DNA of 42,248 nucleotides from Pseudomonas sp. (GTDB lineage Bacteria; Pseudomonadota; Gammaproteobacteria; Pseudomonadales; Pseudomonadaceae): assembly GCF_028293835.1 (NCBI RefSeq), contig NZ_JAQGNX010000163.1, forward strand, positions 1 through 42,248. Direction: 5' to 3'. Position numbers and translations under genes: made by a program. Below are positions 8,816-16,260 of the stretch, one piece after another. The notes beneath the pieces were generated by a model. That model searched no databases, was not told the DNA's origin, and saw only the letters and a list, made by a program, of their open reading frames with translations. Position 1 is the first letter of the stretch. Each line of letters starts with the position of its first letter.

Positions 8816-8845
8816 TTGCAGCCAACCGACGTGACTGCCTATAGT
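8816..8845 (+). promoter_or_regulatory. Possible sigma-70 promoter of dcyD
   Basis: TTGCAG (8816-8821) and TATAGT (8840-8845) are 18 bases apart and end 33 bases before the chosen dcyD start. If real, it rules out the in-frame upstream ATG at 8813. The match is modest. Confidence 0.3.
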
Positions 8846-8878
8846 CCATCGACTTACTTGCCGGCCACCCAAACCACC

Positions 8879-9880
8879 ATGATCAAACAACAGCTCGCTC
8901 GTTTTAATCGTCTGGAATTACTGGGCGCCCCCACCTCTCTGGAGAAGCTGGAGCGGCTGTCCACATGGGCAGGCCGGGACATTTATGTAAAGCGAGACGA
9001 CACCACAACGCTGGCACTGGGTGGCAATAAGGTGCGCAAGCTTGAATACCTGGCCGCCGATGCGCTGGCACAGGGCGCCGACACCTTGATCACGGCCGGC
9101 GGCCTGCAATCCAACCACGCTCGGCAAACCGCCGCTTTGGCTGCTCGTTTGGGTTTGGGGTGCGTGGTGTTGCTGGAAAATCCCCTGGCCACCCTTGACC
9201 CCAACTACCTGGGCAACGGCAATCGGCTGCTGCTAAGCCTGTTCGACGCCAAGGTTGAGTTAGTGGACAACCTGGACAACGCCGACGACCAATTACACGC
9301 CTTGGCCTCCCGACTGCGGGCCAGCGGCAAAAAACCGTACTGCATTCCCATCGGTGGCTCGAACGCGTTAGGCGCCTTGGGTTATGTACGGGCCGGACTG
9401 GAGCTAGCCGAACAGATCAGAACCACCGGGCTGGATTTCGCCGCAGTCGTCCTCGCTTCGGGCAGCGCTGGCACCCACAGCGGCCTGGCGTTGGGCCTAA
9501 GTGACGATCTGCCGAATCTGCCAGTAGTGGGCGTCACCGTTTCCCGCAGCGACGAAGCACAGCGACCGAAGGTTGAAGGGCTGGCGCAAAGCACTGCGGA
9601 ACTGTTGGGCGTAGATGTTCCAGACAGCTTCAAGGTTGTGTTATGGGACGAGTACTTTGCTCCAGGTTACGGCGCGCCTAACGCCGGAACCTTAGCCGCC
9701 ATCAAACTGGTCGCCAGTCAGGAAGGCCTGTTGCTTGATCCGGTATACACCGGCAAAGCCATGGCTGGCTTGCTTGATGGCATCGGCCGCCAGCGTTTCG
9801 ATGAAGGCCCGATCATCTTTTTGCATACGGGTGGTGCGCCTGCGTTGTTCGCTTATCCCGACGTTTTTTTAGAGGCATAA
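8879..9880 (+). CDS. dcyD: D-cysteine desulfhydrase (PLP-dependent)
   Basis: This fold-type II PLP enzyme breaks D-cysteine into pyruvate, ammonia and sulfide, releasing sulfur and removing a toxic D-amino acid. The 333-residue protein has the typical length. GGNKVRKLEYL holds the PLP lysine (K51); GGLQSNHARQTAA and GSAGTHSGLALG bind the cofactor phosphate and substrate; HTGGAPALFAY is the C-terminal family signature. The related ACC deaminases share this fold, so substrate identity rests on overall resemblance and on the cystine importer that follows. The start at 8879 gives the family N-terminus; the frame stays open upstream to 8690 through repeat DNA. The ribosome binding site is weak. 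Confidence 0.9.
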   Translation: MIKQQLARFNRLELLGAPTSLEKLERLSTWAGRDIYVKRDDTTTLALGGNKVRKLEYLAADALAQGADTLITAGGLQSNHARQTAALAARLGLGCVVLLENPLATLDPNYLGNGNRLLLSLFDAKVELVDNLDNADDQLHALASRLRASGKKPYCIPIGGSNALGALGYVRAGLELAEQIRTTGLDFAAVVLASGSAGTHSGLALGLSDDLPNLPVVGVTVSRSDEAQRPKVEGLAQSTAELLGVDVPDSFKVVLWDEYFAPGYGAPNAGTLAAIKLVASQEGLLLDPVYTGKAMAGLLDGIGRQRFDEGPIIFLHTGGAPALFAYPDVFLEA

Positions 9881-9896
9881 CCGGGGGAGGCCAGTT

Positions 9897-9945
9897 ATTC
9901 CATTACTGAATATGAAAAGCGTTTTTAAGTATTTAAGCTGATATA
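9897..9945 (+). promoter_or_regulatory. Sulfur-type promoter motif upstream of tcyJ
   Basis: GTTATTCCA begins at 9894 (ATTCC 9897-9901). A TATA-like element, GATATA, starts 43 bases after the first base of ATTCC, at 9940. There is no -35 match. The same spacing occurs at 13601, 30894 (minus) and 33708 (minus). A short inverted repeat GCGACT / AGTCGC (9946-9964) follows the -10. Confidence 0.5.
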
Positions 9946-10079
9946 GCGACTGGCTTATAGTCGCCTCGCGTAAAGGAAAATAAGGCCGCCTGAAATCGCT
10001 GGATAAAGTTTCACGGCCGCAGTAGCTTTCGTTGGGTCTGATTCTTGCCTGACATTCAAATCACAATAAGGGGCTGTTC

Positions 10080-10877
10080 ATGAACATTGCTGCCATCCGC
10101 CGCACATTTCTTCTCTCCACACTGGGTCTCGTACTCGGCTCCAGTTTGATCGGGCAAGCCGTCGCTGGCGACCAACTGCAAAAAATCAAAAGCAGCGGCA
10201 CGATCAACGTCGGCCTGGAAGGCACTTACCCACCGTTCAGCTTTGTCGCCGAAGACGGCAAGCTCGCCGGCTTCGAAGTTGAATTCTCCGAAGCACTGGC
10301 CAAAGAATTGGGCGTGACCGCCAAGCTGCAACCGACCAAGTGGGACGGTATCCTCGCCGCGCTGGAATCCAAGCGTCTCGACGTGGTGATCAACCAAGTG
10401 ACCATCTCCGAAGAGCGTAAGAAGAAGTACGATTTTTCCGAGCCCTACACCATTTCCGGGATTCAGGCGCTGACTCAGAAGAAAGACGCAGGTAAGTACC
10501 TGACACCTGAGTCGTTGTCGGGCCACAAGGTCGGCGTTGGCCTGGGTACGAATTACGAGCAGTGGCTGAAAGAAAACGTACCTGGCGCCGTGGTCAAAAC
10601 CTACGACGATGACCCAACCAAATTCCAGGACTTGATGGCCGGTCGTACCGATGCAATTCTCGTCGACCGTCTTGCCGCGCTGGAAATGGTCAAGAAAACC
10701 AATGACAAGCTCGCTGCTTCCGGCACGGCATTCTCGCGTCAGGAATCCGGTATCGCGATCCGCAAGGGCGAGCCTGAGCTGGTGGCGGCCATCAACACCG
10801 CCATCGACAAACTGCGCGCCGACGGCACGCTGGCCAAGTTGTCACAGAAGTATTTTGGCTCTGACGTGACCAAATGA
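10080..10877 (+). CDS. tcyJ: Cystine ABC transporter, periplasmic binding protein
   Basis: This periplasmic family-3 solute-binding protein captures L-cystine for the TcyJLN importer (FliY in E. coli). The 265-residue precursor has a signal peptide ending AVAGD. The ligand-binding signature GTINVGLEGTYPPFSFVAEDGKLAGFEV is split here as GLEGTYPPF and LAGFEVEFSEALAKELG. The lobe motif KRLDVVINQVTIS and the segment LVDRLAALEM follow. AAGGGG precedes the ATG. The next gene overlaps it by ATGA, so the three transporter genes form one operon. The upstream region has the promoter layout shared with other sulfur genes in the window. Confidence 0.93.
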   Translation: MNIAAIRRTFLLSTLGLVLGSSLIGQAVAGDQLQKIKSSGTINVGLEGTYPPFSFVAEDGKLAGFEVEFSEALAKELGVTAKLQPTKWDGILAALESKRLDVVINQVTISEERKKKYDFSEPYTISGIQALTQKKDAGKYLTPESLSGHKVGVGLGTNYEQWLKENVPGAVVKTYDDDPTKFQDLMAGRTDAILVDRLAALEMVKKTNDKLAASGTAFSRQESGIAIRKGEPELVAAINTAIDKLRADGTLAKLSQKYFGSDVTK

Positions 10878-11542
10878 TTGAAGAGAGTCTAAAGCTAGCG
10901 CTGGACTCCGCGCCCTTCTTGCTGAAGGGCGCGTATTACACCGTCATTCTCAGCTTGGGTGGCATGTTCTTTGGCTTGCTGCTGGGTTTCGGCCTGGCAC
11001 TGATGCGTTTGTCGCGCCTCCAGGTGGTCAGCGGTATTGCGCGGGTATACGTGTCGTTTTTTCGTGGTACGCCATTACTCGTTCAGTTGTTCGTAATTTA
11101 TTACGGCTTGCCGCAAATGGGTCTCGAACTGGATCCGCTGCCCGCCGCGCTGATTGGTTTTTCACTGAACATGGCCGCCTATGCATGCGAGATCCTACGT
11201 GCCGCCATCGGCGCAGTGGATCGTGGGCAGTGGGAGGCGGCAGCGAGTATTGGCATGACCCGTGCGCAAGCCATGCGCCGGGCGATCCTGCCACAAGCCG
11301 CGCGCACAGCGCTGCCACCGCTGGGCAACAGCTTCATTTCGCTGGTTAAAGACACCGCGCTGGCTGCGACCATCCAAGTGCCTGAGCTGTTTCGGCAGGC
11401 ACAATTGATTACGGCGCGTACCTTCGAAATTTTCACCATGTACTTGGCCGCCGCACTGATCTACTGGATTCTCGCCAGCATGCTTGCGCACCTGCAAAAC
11501 CGACTGGAAGCGAGGGTCAACCGACATGATCAGGAGTCTTGA
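10874..11542 (+). CDS. tcyL: Cystine ABC transporter permease
   Basis: Inner-membrane permease of the cystine importer, 222 residues, with about five hydrophobic helices and the HisM/GlnP-type topology. The EAA loop reads EAAASIGMTRAQAMRRAILPQAARTALPPLGN and is the contact for the ATPase. YVSFFRGTPLLVQLFVIYYGLPQ is the family's N-terminal signature (given here as a description of 11056-11120). It starts within the tcyJ stop codon and ends three bases before tcyN, so translation is coupled. Only one permease is present, consistent with a homodimer. Confidence 0.92.
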   Translation: MIEESLKLALDSAPFLLKGAYYTVILSLGGMFFGLLLGFGLALMRLSRLQVVSGIARVYVSFFRGTPLLVQLFVIYYGLPQMGLELDPLPAALIGFSLNMAAYACEILRAAIGAVDRGQWEAAASIGMTRAQAMRRAILPQAARTALPPLGNSFISLVKDTALAATIQVPELFRQAQLITARTFEIFTMYLAAALIYWILASMLAHLQNRLEARVNRHDQES

Positions 11543-11545
11543 AGC

Positions 11546-12289
11546 ATGATCGTGGTTGAAAAACTGACCAAGCAATTCAAGGGGCAAATGGTGCTCAAGG
11601 GCATCGACCTGCGCATTAATGCCGGTGAAGTTGTGGCCATTATTGGTCCCAGCGGATCGGGCAAAACCACCCTGTTGCGTTGCCTGAATTTCCTGGAAGA
11701 GCCCAGCAGCGGCAGCATTGAGGTAGGCGACATCAAGATCGACGGCAGCAAACCGTTGACTCAGCAAGCGGGGCTGATTCGGCAGCTGCGGCAGCATGTG
11801 GGTTTTGTGTTTCAAAATTTCAACCTGTTCCCCCACCGCACCGCGCTGGAGAACGTCATCGAAGGGCCGTTGGTGGTCAAGAAGATGCCAAAGGAACAAG
11901 CCATCAAACTCGGTCTGGCTCTACTCGCCAAGGTCGGGCTTGCTGGCAAGGAAGATTCGTACCCACGGCGGTTGTCCGGAGGGCAACAGCAACGGGTGGC
12001 CATTGCCCGCGCGCTGGCCATGGAACCTGAAGTCATCCTGTTCGATGAACCCACGTCTGCGCTGGACCCGGAATTAGTCGGCGAAGTACTGGCCACCATA
12101 CGCGCCCTGGCCGAAGAAAAACGCACCATGGTCATCGTCACTCACGAAATGAGTTTTGCCAGGGACGTGGCCAACCGGGTGATCTTCATCGACAAGGGCG
12201 TGATTGTTGAACAGGGTGAAGCCAAGGCATTGTTTGCCAACCCTCGGGAGGAGAGGACGAAGCAATTTTTGGAGCGGAGTCGGAATTAA
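11546..12289 (+). CDS. tcyN: Cystine ABC transporter ATP-binding protein
   Basis: Cytoplasmic ATPase that drives cystine import. The 247-residue product shows Walker A GPSGSGKTT (34-42), Q-loop FQNFNLFPH, signature LSGGQQQRVAIARAL, Walker B VILFDEPTSALD and the switch histidine in VTHEMSFA. It belongs to the polar-amino-acid ATPase group. AGGAG lies nine bases before the ATG. It is the last intact gene of the operon; no terminator hairpin follows, and a decayed toxin gene starts within 20 bases. Confidence 0.93.
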   Translation: MIVVEKLTKQFKGQMVLKGIDLRINAGEVVAIIGPSGSGKTTLLRCLNFLEEPSSGSIEVGDIKIDGSKPLTQQAGLIRQLRQHVGFVFQNFNLFPHRTALENVIEGPLVVKKMPKEQAIKLGLALLAKVGLAGKEDSYPRRLSGGQQQRVAIARALAMEPEVILFDEPTSALDPELVGEVLATIRALAEEKRTMVIVTHEMSFARDVANRVIFIDKGVIVEQGEAKALFANPREERTKQFLERSRN

Positions 12290-12307
12290 GGGTGGCTTGG
12301 GGGTTAG

Positions 12308-12565
12308 TTTCTTAGCGAATTTGATTGTGGTGAGAAGTCGAGCAACGATTATCTGACCCAGCAAGCGTTAAAGGTTCAAACTGCAAAACAGGCCGTCGTC
12401 TATGTCGTCCTGCGCAAAGGTACGGAAAAGGTGGGTTTCTACACGTTATCTAACGGGGCTGGGCAAATACGCAGGATTCCTTCCTTGCCCCGCCATTTCT
12501 CCGATTACGATGATGCTGCCCCTGGTTTAGAGCGACAAAGGGCTGTGTCTGTGACATCGCGTTGA
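12308..12565 (+). pseudogene. Remnant of a GNAT-type toxin (TacT/AtaT-like acetyltransferase)
   Basis: This frame has no start codon and follows an in-frame TAG at 12305. It encodes LSEFDCGEKSSNDYLTQQAL, then AVVYVVLRKG and KVGFYTLSNGA. FDCG-x5-DYL and VGYYTLS are hallmarks of GNAT toxins that acetylate aminoacyl-tRNA. The native N-terminus, the core acetyl-CoA loop and the C-terminal half are missing. After about residue 60 homology seems to move to another frame (SPITMMLPLV, 12494-12523), suggesting a frameshift. No antitoxin gene precedes it. The rest of the gap 12566-12863 holds a half REP (12570-12592) and nothing else recognised. Confidence 0.6.
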
Positions 12566-12569
12566 CTCC

Positions 12570-12592
12570 TTCGCGAACAAGTTCGCTCCCAC
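12570..12592. repeat. Half REP element
   Basis: A single REP arm (TTCGCGAACAAGTTCGCTCC) without a partner, inside the noncoding stretch after the GNAT remnant. Confidence 0.6.
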
Positions 12593-12863
12593 CGAAATCT
12601 CCCACCGGGATCTTCGATCACCACAGATTCAACGCCAGACCAAACGCCCCAAGTAGGACCCCGCGCGTACTTTCAAGTGGCCGTCTAACCTCTTCAACGT
12701 AGGACCATTCTGATTCCTCCGCCCCCTCTGCTTGTTGGGCATCCCCCTTCTTGACACCCCTTTGCATTCCCTCTTAGCTAGCCCCAGCGACCTACCAACC
12801 CTTCGTTTACAAGGACTATCGCGTGGCGTACTTCATCGACCGCGGATAACAAGGAGTTCGAAC

Positions 12864-13580
12864 ATGGACAGTGCGACCCCAACCTCCAATAACCTCACGC
12901 TGCTTGCGCCTTCGTTACCGCAAGCCAATAGGTTTGGCATCGGCGCCAACGCCGCGACGCATTTGATGGTCACTATCACGCCCTACGCAGCGATGGACGA
13001 AGGTGACTTGATTACGTTGTTCTGGGACAACTGCTACGTCGCTTCGAAGCAGCTGACACTGGATGACATCGGCCAACCGCTGACGTTGCGTGTACCGGAA
13101 AGTTTTGTGCAAAGTGGAACCATCAGGACGTGGTATCAGGTGCAGAAAGTCGGCAGCAGGCCAGCGACGTCGCCCAGAAGAAAAGTGCTGATCAAGCTCG
13201 ATTGCCCTGGAGGCGGTTTAGCCCCCACGGCGACGGACGAAAATCAACGACTGGCGCCCCTCGCACTGCCCGACATGCCGTCGCACCAGCGCTTGACTGC
13301 CAAACAGCTGAAGGCGGGCGTCGCTCTGACCATTGAGGCCTATGAAAACATGGCCGCCAAAGATGAAATCACCTTGCGCTGGGGTGATGTACGGATGGAC
13401 CTGCCGCCAATCAATGCACGGGATGTCGGCAAGCCCATTACCTTGAAAGTGCCGGCGGAGGTGATTAGGGAAGCCGGTGAAGATTCATCTTTGGAGATCA
13501 CTTATTGCGTTATCGACCGGGTCGGCAATAACTCACGTTGGGCGCCTATCCGAGCACTGAGCGTTCCGTCGACCGCCTGA
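12864..13580 (+). CDS. Two-repeat beta-rich protein of unknown function
   Basis: I do not recognise a named family. The 238-residue product has no signal peptide or membrane segment. It contains two related units of about 77 residues. Unit 1 (about 35-112) and unit 2 (about 154-234) share the pattern hTI-x-Y-x-M-x3-D-x-ITL-x-W, then a conserved D(I/V)G(Q/K)P(L/I)TL(R/K)VP block and a Y-x-V-x3-V-G segment. Alternating hydrophobic residues suggest Ig-like beta-sandwich domains, as in Pseudomonas surface or toxin-associated proteins. The start was chosen for AAGGAG eight bases before the ATG; the frame is open back to 12732 without support. Confidence 0.75.
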   Translation: MDSATPTSNNLTLLAPSLPQANRFGIGANAATHLMVTITPYAAMDEGDLITLFWDNCYVASKQLTLDDIGQPLTLRVPESFVQSGTIRTWYQVQKVGSRPATSPRRKVLIKLDCPGGGLAPTATDENQRLAPLALPDMPSHQRLTAKQLKAGVALTIEAYENMAAKDEITLRWGDVRMDLPPINARDVGKPITLKVPAEVIREAGEDSSLEITYCVIDRVGNNSRWAPIRALSVPSTA

Positions 13581-13600
13581 CCACGGTCGCTTCTATTGTT

Positions 13601-13649
13601 ATTCCAAAAAGAACGTTTATTAAATTTTTATACACGCTTAGGGTATATA
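13601..13649 (+). promoter_or_regulatory. Sulfur-type promoter motif upstream of sfnB
   Basis: GTTATTCCA starts at 13598 (ATTCC 13601-13605). A -10 candidate, TATATA, lies at 13644-13649, 43 bases from the first base of ATTCC. No -35 is visible. An inverted repeat TATAC-N9-GTATA (13629-13647) overlaps the -10 region and could be a regulator site. Confidence 0.5.
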
Positions 13650-13724
13650 GACCGGACCACCGGACCACCGCCAGTTTTTTTCGCCGCTTCCCGTTTGGGG
13701 CAGCGGTTAATGTCGAGGTTTGGA

Positions 13725-13793
13725 ATGGTCATCTTCACCATCACCCCCGTGTACAACGCCGAAACATTGCGCGCAGCCTTGGAGTTGCGCTGA
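13725..13793 (+). CDS. Possible 22-residue leader peptide coupled to sfnB
   Basis: The short frame begins MVIFTITPVYNAE and ends LELR. It has a good GAGG six bases before its ATG, and its TGA overlaps the sfnB ATG as TGATG. An in-frame ATG at 13710 would make it 27 residues. The arrangement suggests translational coupling or a leader peptide that controls the sulfur operon. It has no cysteine or internal methionine run that would suggest classic attenuation. Whether it is translated is unknown. Confidence 0.4.
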   Translation: MVIFTITPVYNAETLRAALELR

Positions 13794-15034
13794 TGTCCGA
13801 TCTGGCGACTGCACCCCTCAATCACCCATTGGACACTGCCCCGCTGCTGCTGCCGGCGAAAGTGTTGAGTAGCGACGCCGAGGCTATCGCTGCTGCCCAT
13901 GATCTGGCCGAGCTCGCTCGCCACCACGCGGCGCAACGTGATCGTCAGCGCAAGCTGCCGTGGGCGGAAATCGAACACTTTACGCGCAATGGTCTGGGCA
14001 GTATTTCAGTGCCAAGGAGTTATGGCGGCCCTCAGGTTTCGTTCGTTACCGTGGCCGAAGTGTTCAAGATCATTTCCGCCGCCGACCCTGCACTGGGACA
14101 AATTCCGCAGAACCAGTTCGGCATCCTCAATTCATTGATTGGCAGCGCCAGCGAGGAGCAGAAAAAAGAGCTGTTTCAAAGCGTGCTGGATGGCTGGCGC
14201 ATCGGCAACGCAGGACCCGAGCGCGGTACCAAAAATACCCTGGACCTCAAAGCCCGGATTGTTGCCGATGGCGACGGCTTTGTGCTCAATGGCCAGAAGT
14301 TTTACTCCACCGGGGCGCTGTTCGCCCATTGGGTGGCAGTTAAAGCATTGAACGAACAAGGCCAACAGGTGCTGGCCTTCGTCCAACGCGGCGCGCCGGG
14401 ACTCAGCATCGTTGATGATTGGTCAGGCTTTGGTCAGCGCACCACCGCCAGCGGTACGGTGCTGCTGCAAAACGTACGCGTAGAAGCCGAACACGTCATC
14501 GACAACTGGCGCCTGGCCTTGATTCCGAATATCCAGGGCGCGGTATCCCAGTTGATTCAGGCGGCTATTGATGCAGGCATCGCTCGCGAAGCCATCGACG
14601 ACAGCATCGCCTTTGTCCGCGAGCGCTCGCGGCCGTGGATCGAGGCCAATGTCGAACGCGCCAGCGATGACCTGTACGTGATCGCCGAGATTGGAAAATT
14701 GAAACTCGAACTCCACGCCGCCGAAGCGCTGCTGCGCAAGGCCGGGCAAGTACTGGATGAAATCAGCGCCGTGCCCATCGACGAACAATCGGCCGCCCGC
14801 GCCTCAATCGTGGTCGCGGAAGCCAAAGTGCTGACCACCGAAATCGCCCTCCTTGCCAGTGAAAAGCTCTTCGAACTGGCCGGCAGCCGCGCCACGTTGG
14901 CTGAGTTCAACCTCGACCGCCATTGGCGTAACGCCCGGGTGCATACCCTGCACGATCCGGTGCGCTGGAAGTACCACGCCGTGGGCAATTACCACCTCAA
15001 TGGCGCATTGCCCGCTCGGCATTCCTGGATCTGA
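13793..15034 (+). CDS. SfnB-family sulfur acquisition oxidoreductase (first copy)
   Basis: The 413-residue protein has the acyl-CoA dehydrogenase fold but belongs to the SfnB/DszC branch, whose members are flavin-dependent oxidoreductases of organosulfur use rather than beta-oxidation enzymes. Visible marks are the substrate/flavin segment GNAGPERGTKN, FYSTGALFAHW, DDWSGFGQRTTASG and the C-terminal flavin contact HWRNARVHTLHDPVRWKYHAVGNY (14922-14993). GGAG lies eight bases before the ATG. The next gene is a close paralogue and the one after it an FMN monooxygenase, so the three likely act in one desulfurisation route. The substrate is not deducible. No flavin reductase gene lies in the window. 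Confidence 0.88.
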   Translation: MSDLATAPLNHPLDTAPLLLPAKVLSSDAEAIAAAHDLAELARHHAAQRDRQRKLPWAEIEHFTRNGLGSISVPRSYGGPQVSFVTVAEVFKIISAADPALGQIPQNQFGILNSLIGSASEEQKKELFQSVLDGWRIGNAGPERGTKNTLDLKARIVADGDGFVLNGQKFYSTGALFAHWVAVKALNEQGQQVLAFVQRGAPGLSIVDDWSGFGQRTTASGTVLLQNVRVEAEHVIDNWRLALIPNIQGAVSQLIQAAIDAGIAREAIDDSIAFVRERSRPWIEANVERASDDLYVIAEIGKLKLELHAAEALLRKAGQVLDEISAVPIDEQSAARASIVVAEAKVLTTEIALLASEKLFELAGSRATLAEFNLDRHWRNARVHTLHDPVRWKYHAVGNYHLNGALPARHSWI

Positions 15035-15054
15035 CCAGACCACTGGAGACACAC

Positions 15055-16260
15055 ATGACTTCTTTTTCCTCCCGGCGCACTCCGGTGCCAGTGATCAACA
15101 GCGACGCCCAAGCCCTGCACGTGGCCGGCGAGCTGGCCAAACAGTTTAAACGCGACAGCGCCCTACGTGACCGCGAGCGACGCTTGCCCCTTGCCGAACT
15201 CGATCTGTTTTCCAACTCAGGTTTATGGGGTATCAGCGTGCCGGCAGCCTTTGGCGGTGGCGGAGTGTCCAACGTCACGCTGGCCAAGGTCACTCAGATA
15301 ATTTCTCAAGCCGACGCCTCCCTCGGGCAAATCCCACAAAACCATTTTTATGCCCTTGAAGTACTGCGCGTGAACGGCAGCCCCGAGCAGCAAGGGCGGC
15401 TTTACGCAGAAGCCCTGGCCGGCGCGCGATTCGGCAATGCGCTGGCCGAGCTGGGCACTAAAACGGCCCATGACCGTACGACGCGCTTGAGCCGCGACGC
15501 CGACGGTTACCGCATCAACGGCCGCAAGTTTTACTCAACCGGCGCGTTGTATGCGCAGCGTATCCCAACCTCGGTAATCGATGAGCAAGGTGTACAGCAA
15601 CTGGCGTTTGTCGCCCGTGACAGCGCCGGATTAACCGTAATCGACGACTGGAGTGGCTTTGGCCAGCGCACCACCGGCAGCGGCTCTGTAGTGTTTGAAA
15701 ACGTGTTCGTCAGCGCCGACGACGTGGTGCCGTTTCAAACGGCTTTCGAACGTCCAACCACCGTCGGCCCCCTGGCGCAGATACTCCACGCGGCTATCGA
15801 CACCGGCATCGCCCGTGCGGCGTATGAAGATGCGCTGCACTTCGTGCGCACGCGTACTCGAGCGTGGATTGACTCCGGTATCGACAAGGCTGTGGATGAT
15901 CCATTGACCCTGCACAGTTTCGGCAAGCTCGGGATTCGCCTGCATGCGGCTGAAGCATTGCTGGAGCGCTCGGGTGAGTTCCTCGACCGCGCTCAGGCGG
16001 ATAGCAGCGCCGCAAATGTTGCCGCCGCTTCCATTGCGGTGGCCGAAGCGCGGGCCATCAGCACAGAAATTGCTCTCGCTGCGGGCAGCACCTTGTTCGA
16101 ATTGGCTGGCAGCCAAGCGACGTTGGCCGAGCACGGTCTCGACCGTCATTGGCGCAACGCCCGGGTGCATACGCTGCACGACCCCGTGCGCTGGAAATAC
16201 CACGCCATCGGCAATTACTACCTCAATCAAGAAAATCCGCCACTGCGGGGGACAATCTGA
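15055..16260 (+). CDS. SfnB-family sulfur acquisition oxidoreductase (second copy)
   Basis: The 401-residue paralogue of the preceding gene shares almost the same C-terminal block (LDRHWRNARVHTLHDPVRWK), the FYSTGALYA and DDWSGFGQRTTGSG motifs, and SLGQIPQNHF versus ALGQIPQNQF. The N-terminal halves differ more, which suggests duplication with change of substrate. It starts 20 bases after the first copy with GGAGA upstream and overlaps the downstream monooxygenase by TGATG. Two unlike copies may form two steps, a heteromer, or cover two substrates; the sequence cannot decide. Confidence 0.88.
   Translation: MTSFSSRRTPVPVINSDAQALHVAGELAKQFKRDSALRDRERRLPLAELDLFSNSGLWGISVPAAFGGGGVSNVTLAKVTQIISQADASLGQIPQNHFYALEVLRVNGSPEQQGRLYAEALAGARFGNALAELGTKTAHDRTTRLSRDADGYRINGRKFYSTGALYAQRIPTSVIDEQGVQQLAFVARDSAGLTVIDDWSGFGQRTTGSGSVVFENVFVSADDVVPFQTAFERPTTVGPLAQILHAAIDTGIARAAYEDALHFVRTRTRAWIDSGIDKAVDDPLTLHSFGKLGIRLHAAEALLERSGEFLDRAQADSSAANVAAASIAVAEARAISTEIALAAGSTLFELAGSQATLAEHGLDRHWRNARVHTLHDPVRWKYHAIGNYYLNQENPPLRGTI

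Noticed and set aside
8690..8878. Upstream extension of dcyD to 396 residues
   Set aside because: The extra codons run through repeat B and the proposed promoter and do not look like the family's N-terminus.
10034..10049. GG-N10-GC with TTGC before tcyJ, a possible sigma-54 promoter
   Set aside because: Only the core bases match; the shared activator-type layout further upstream explains the region better, and such matches are expected by chance in this length.
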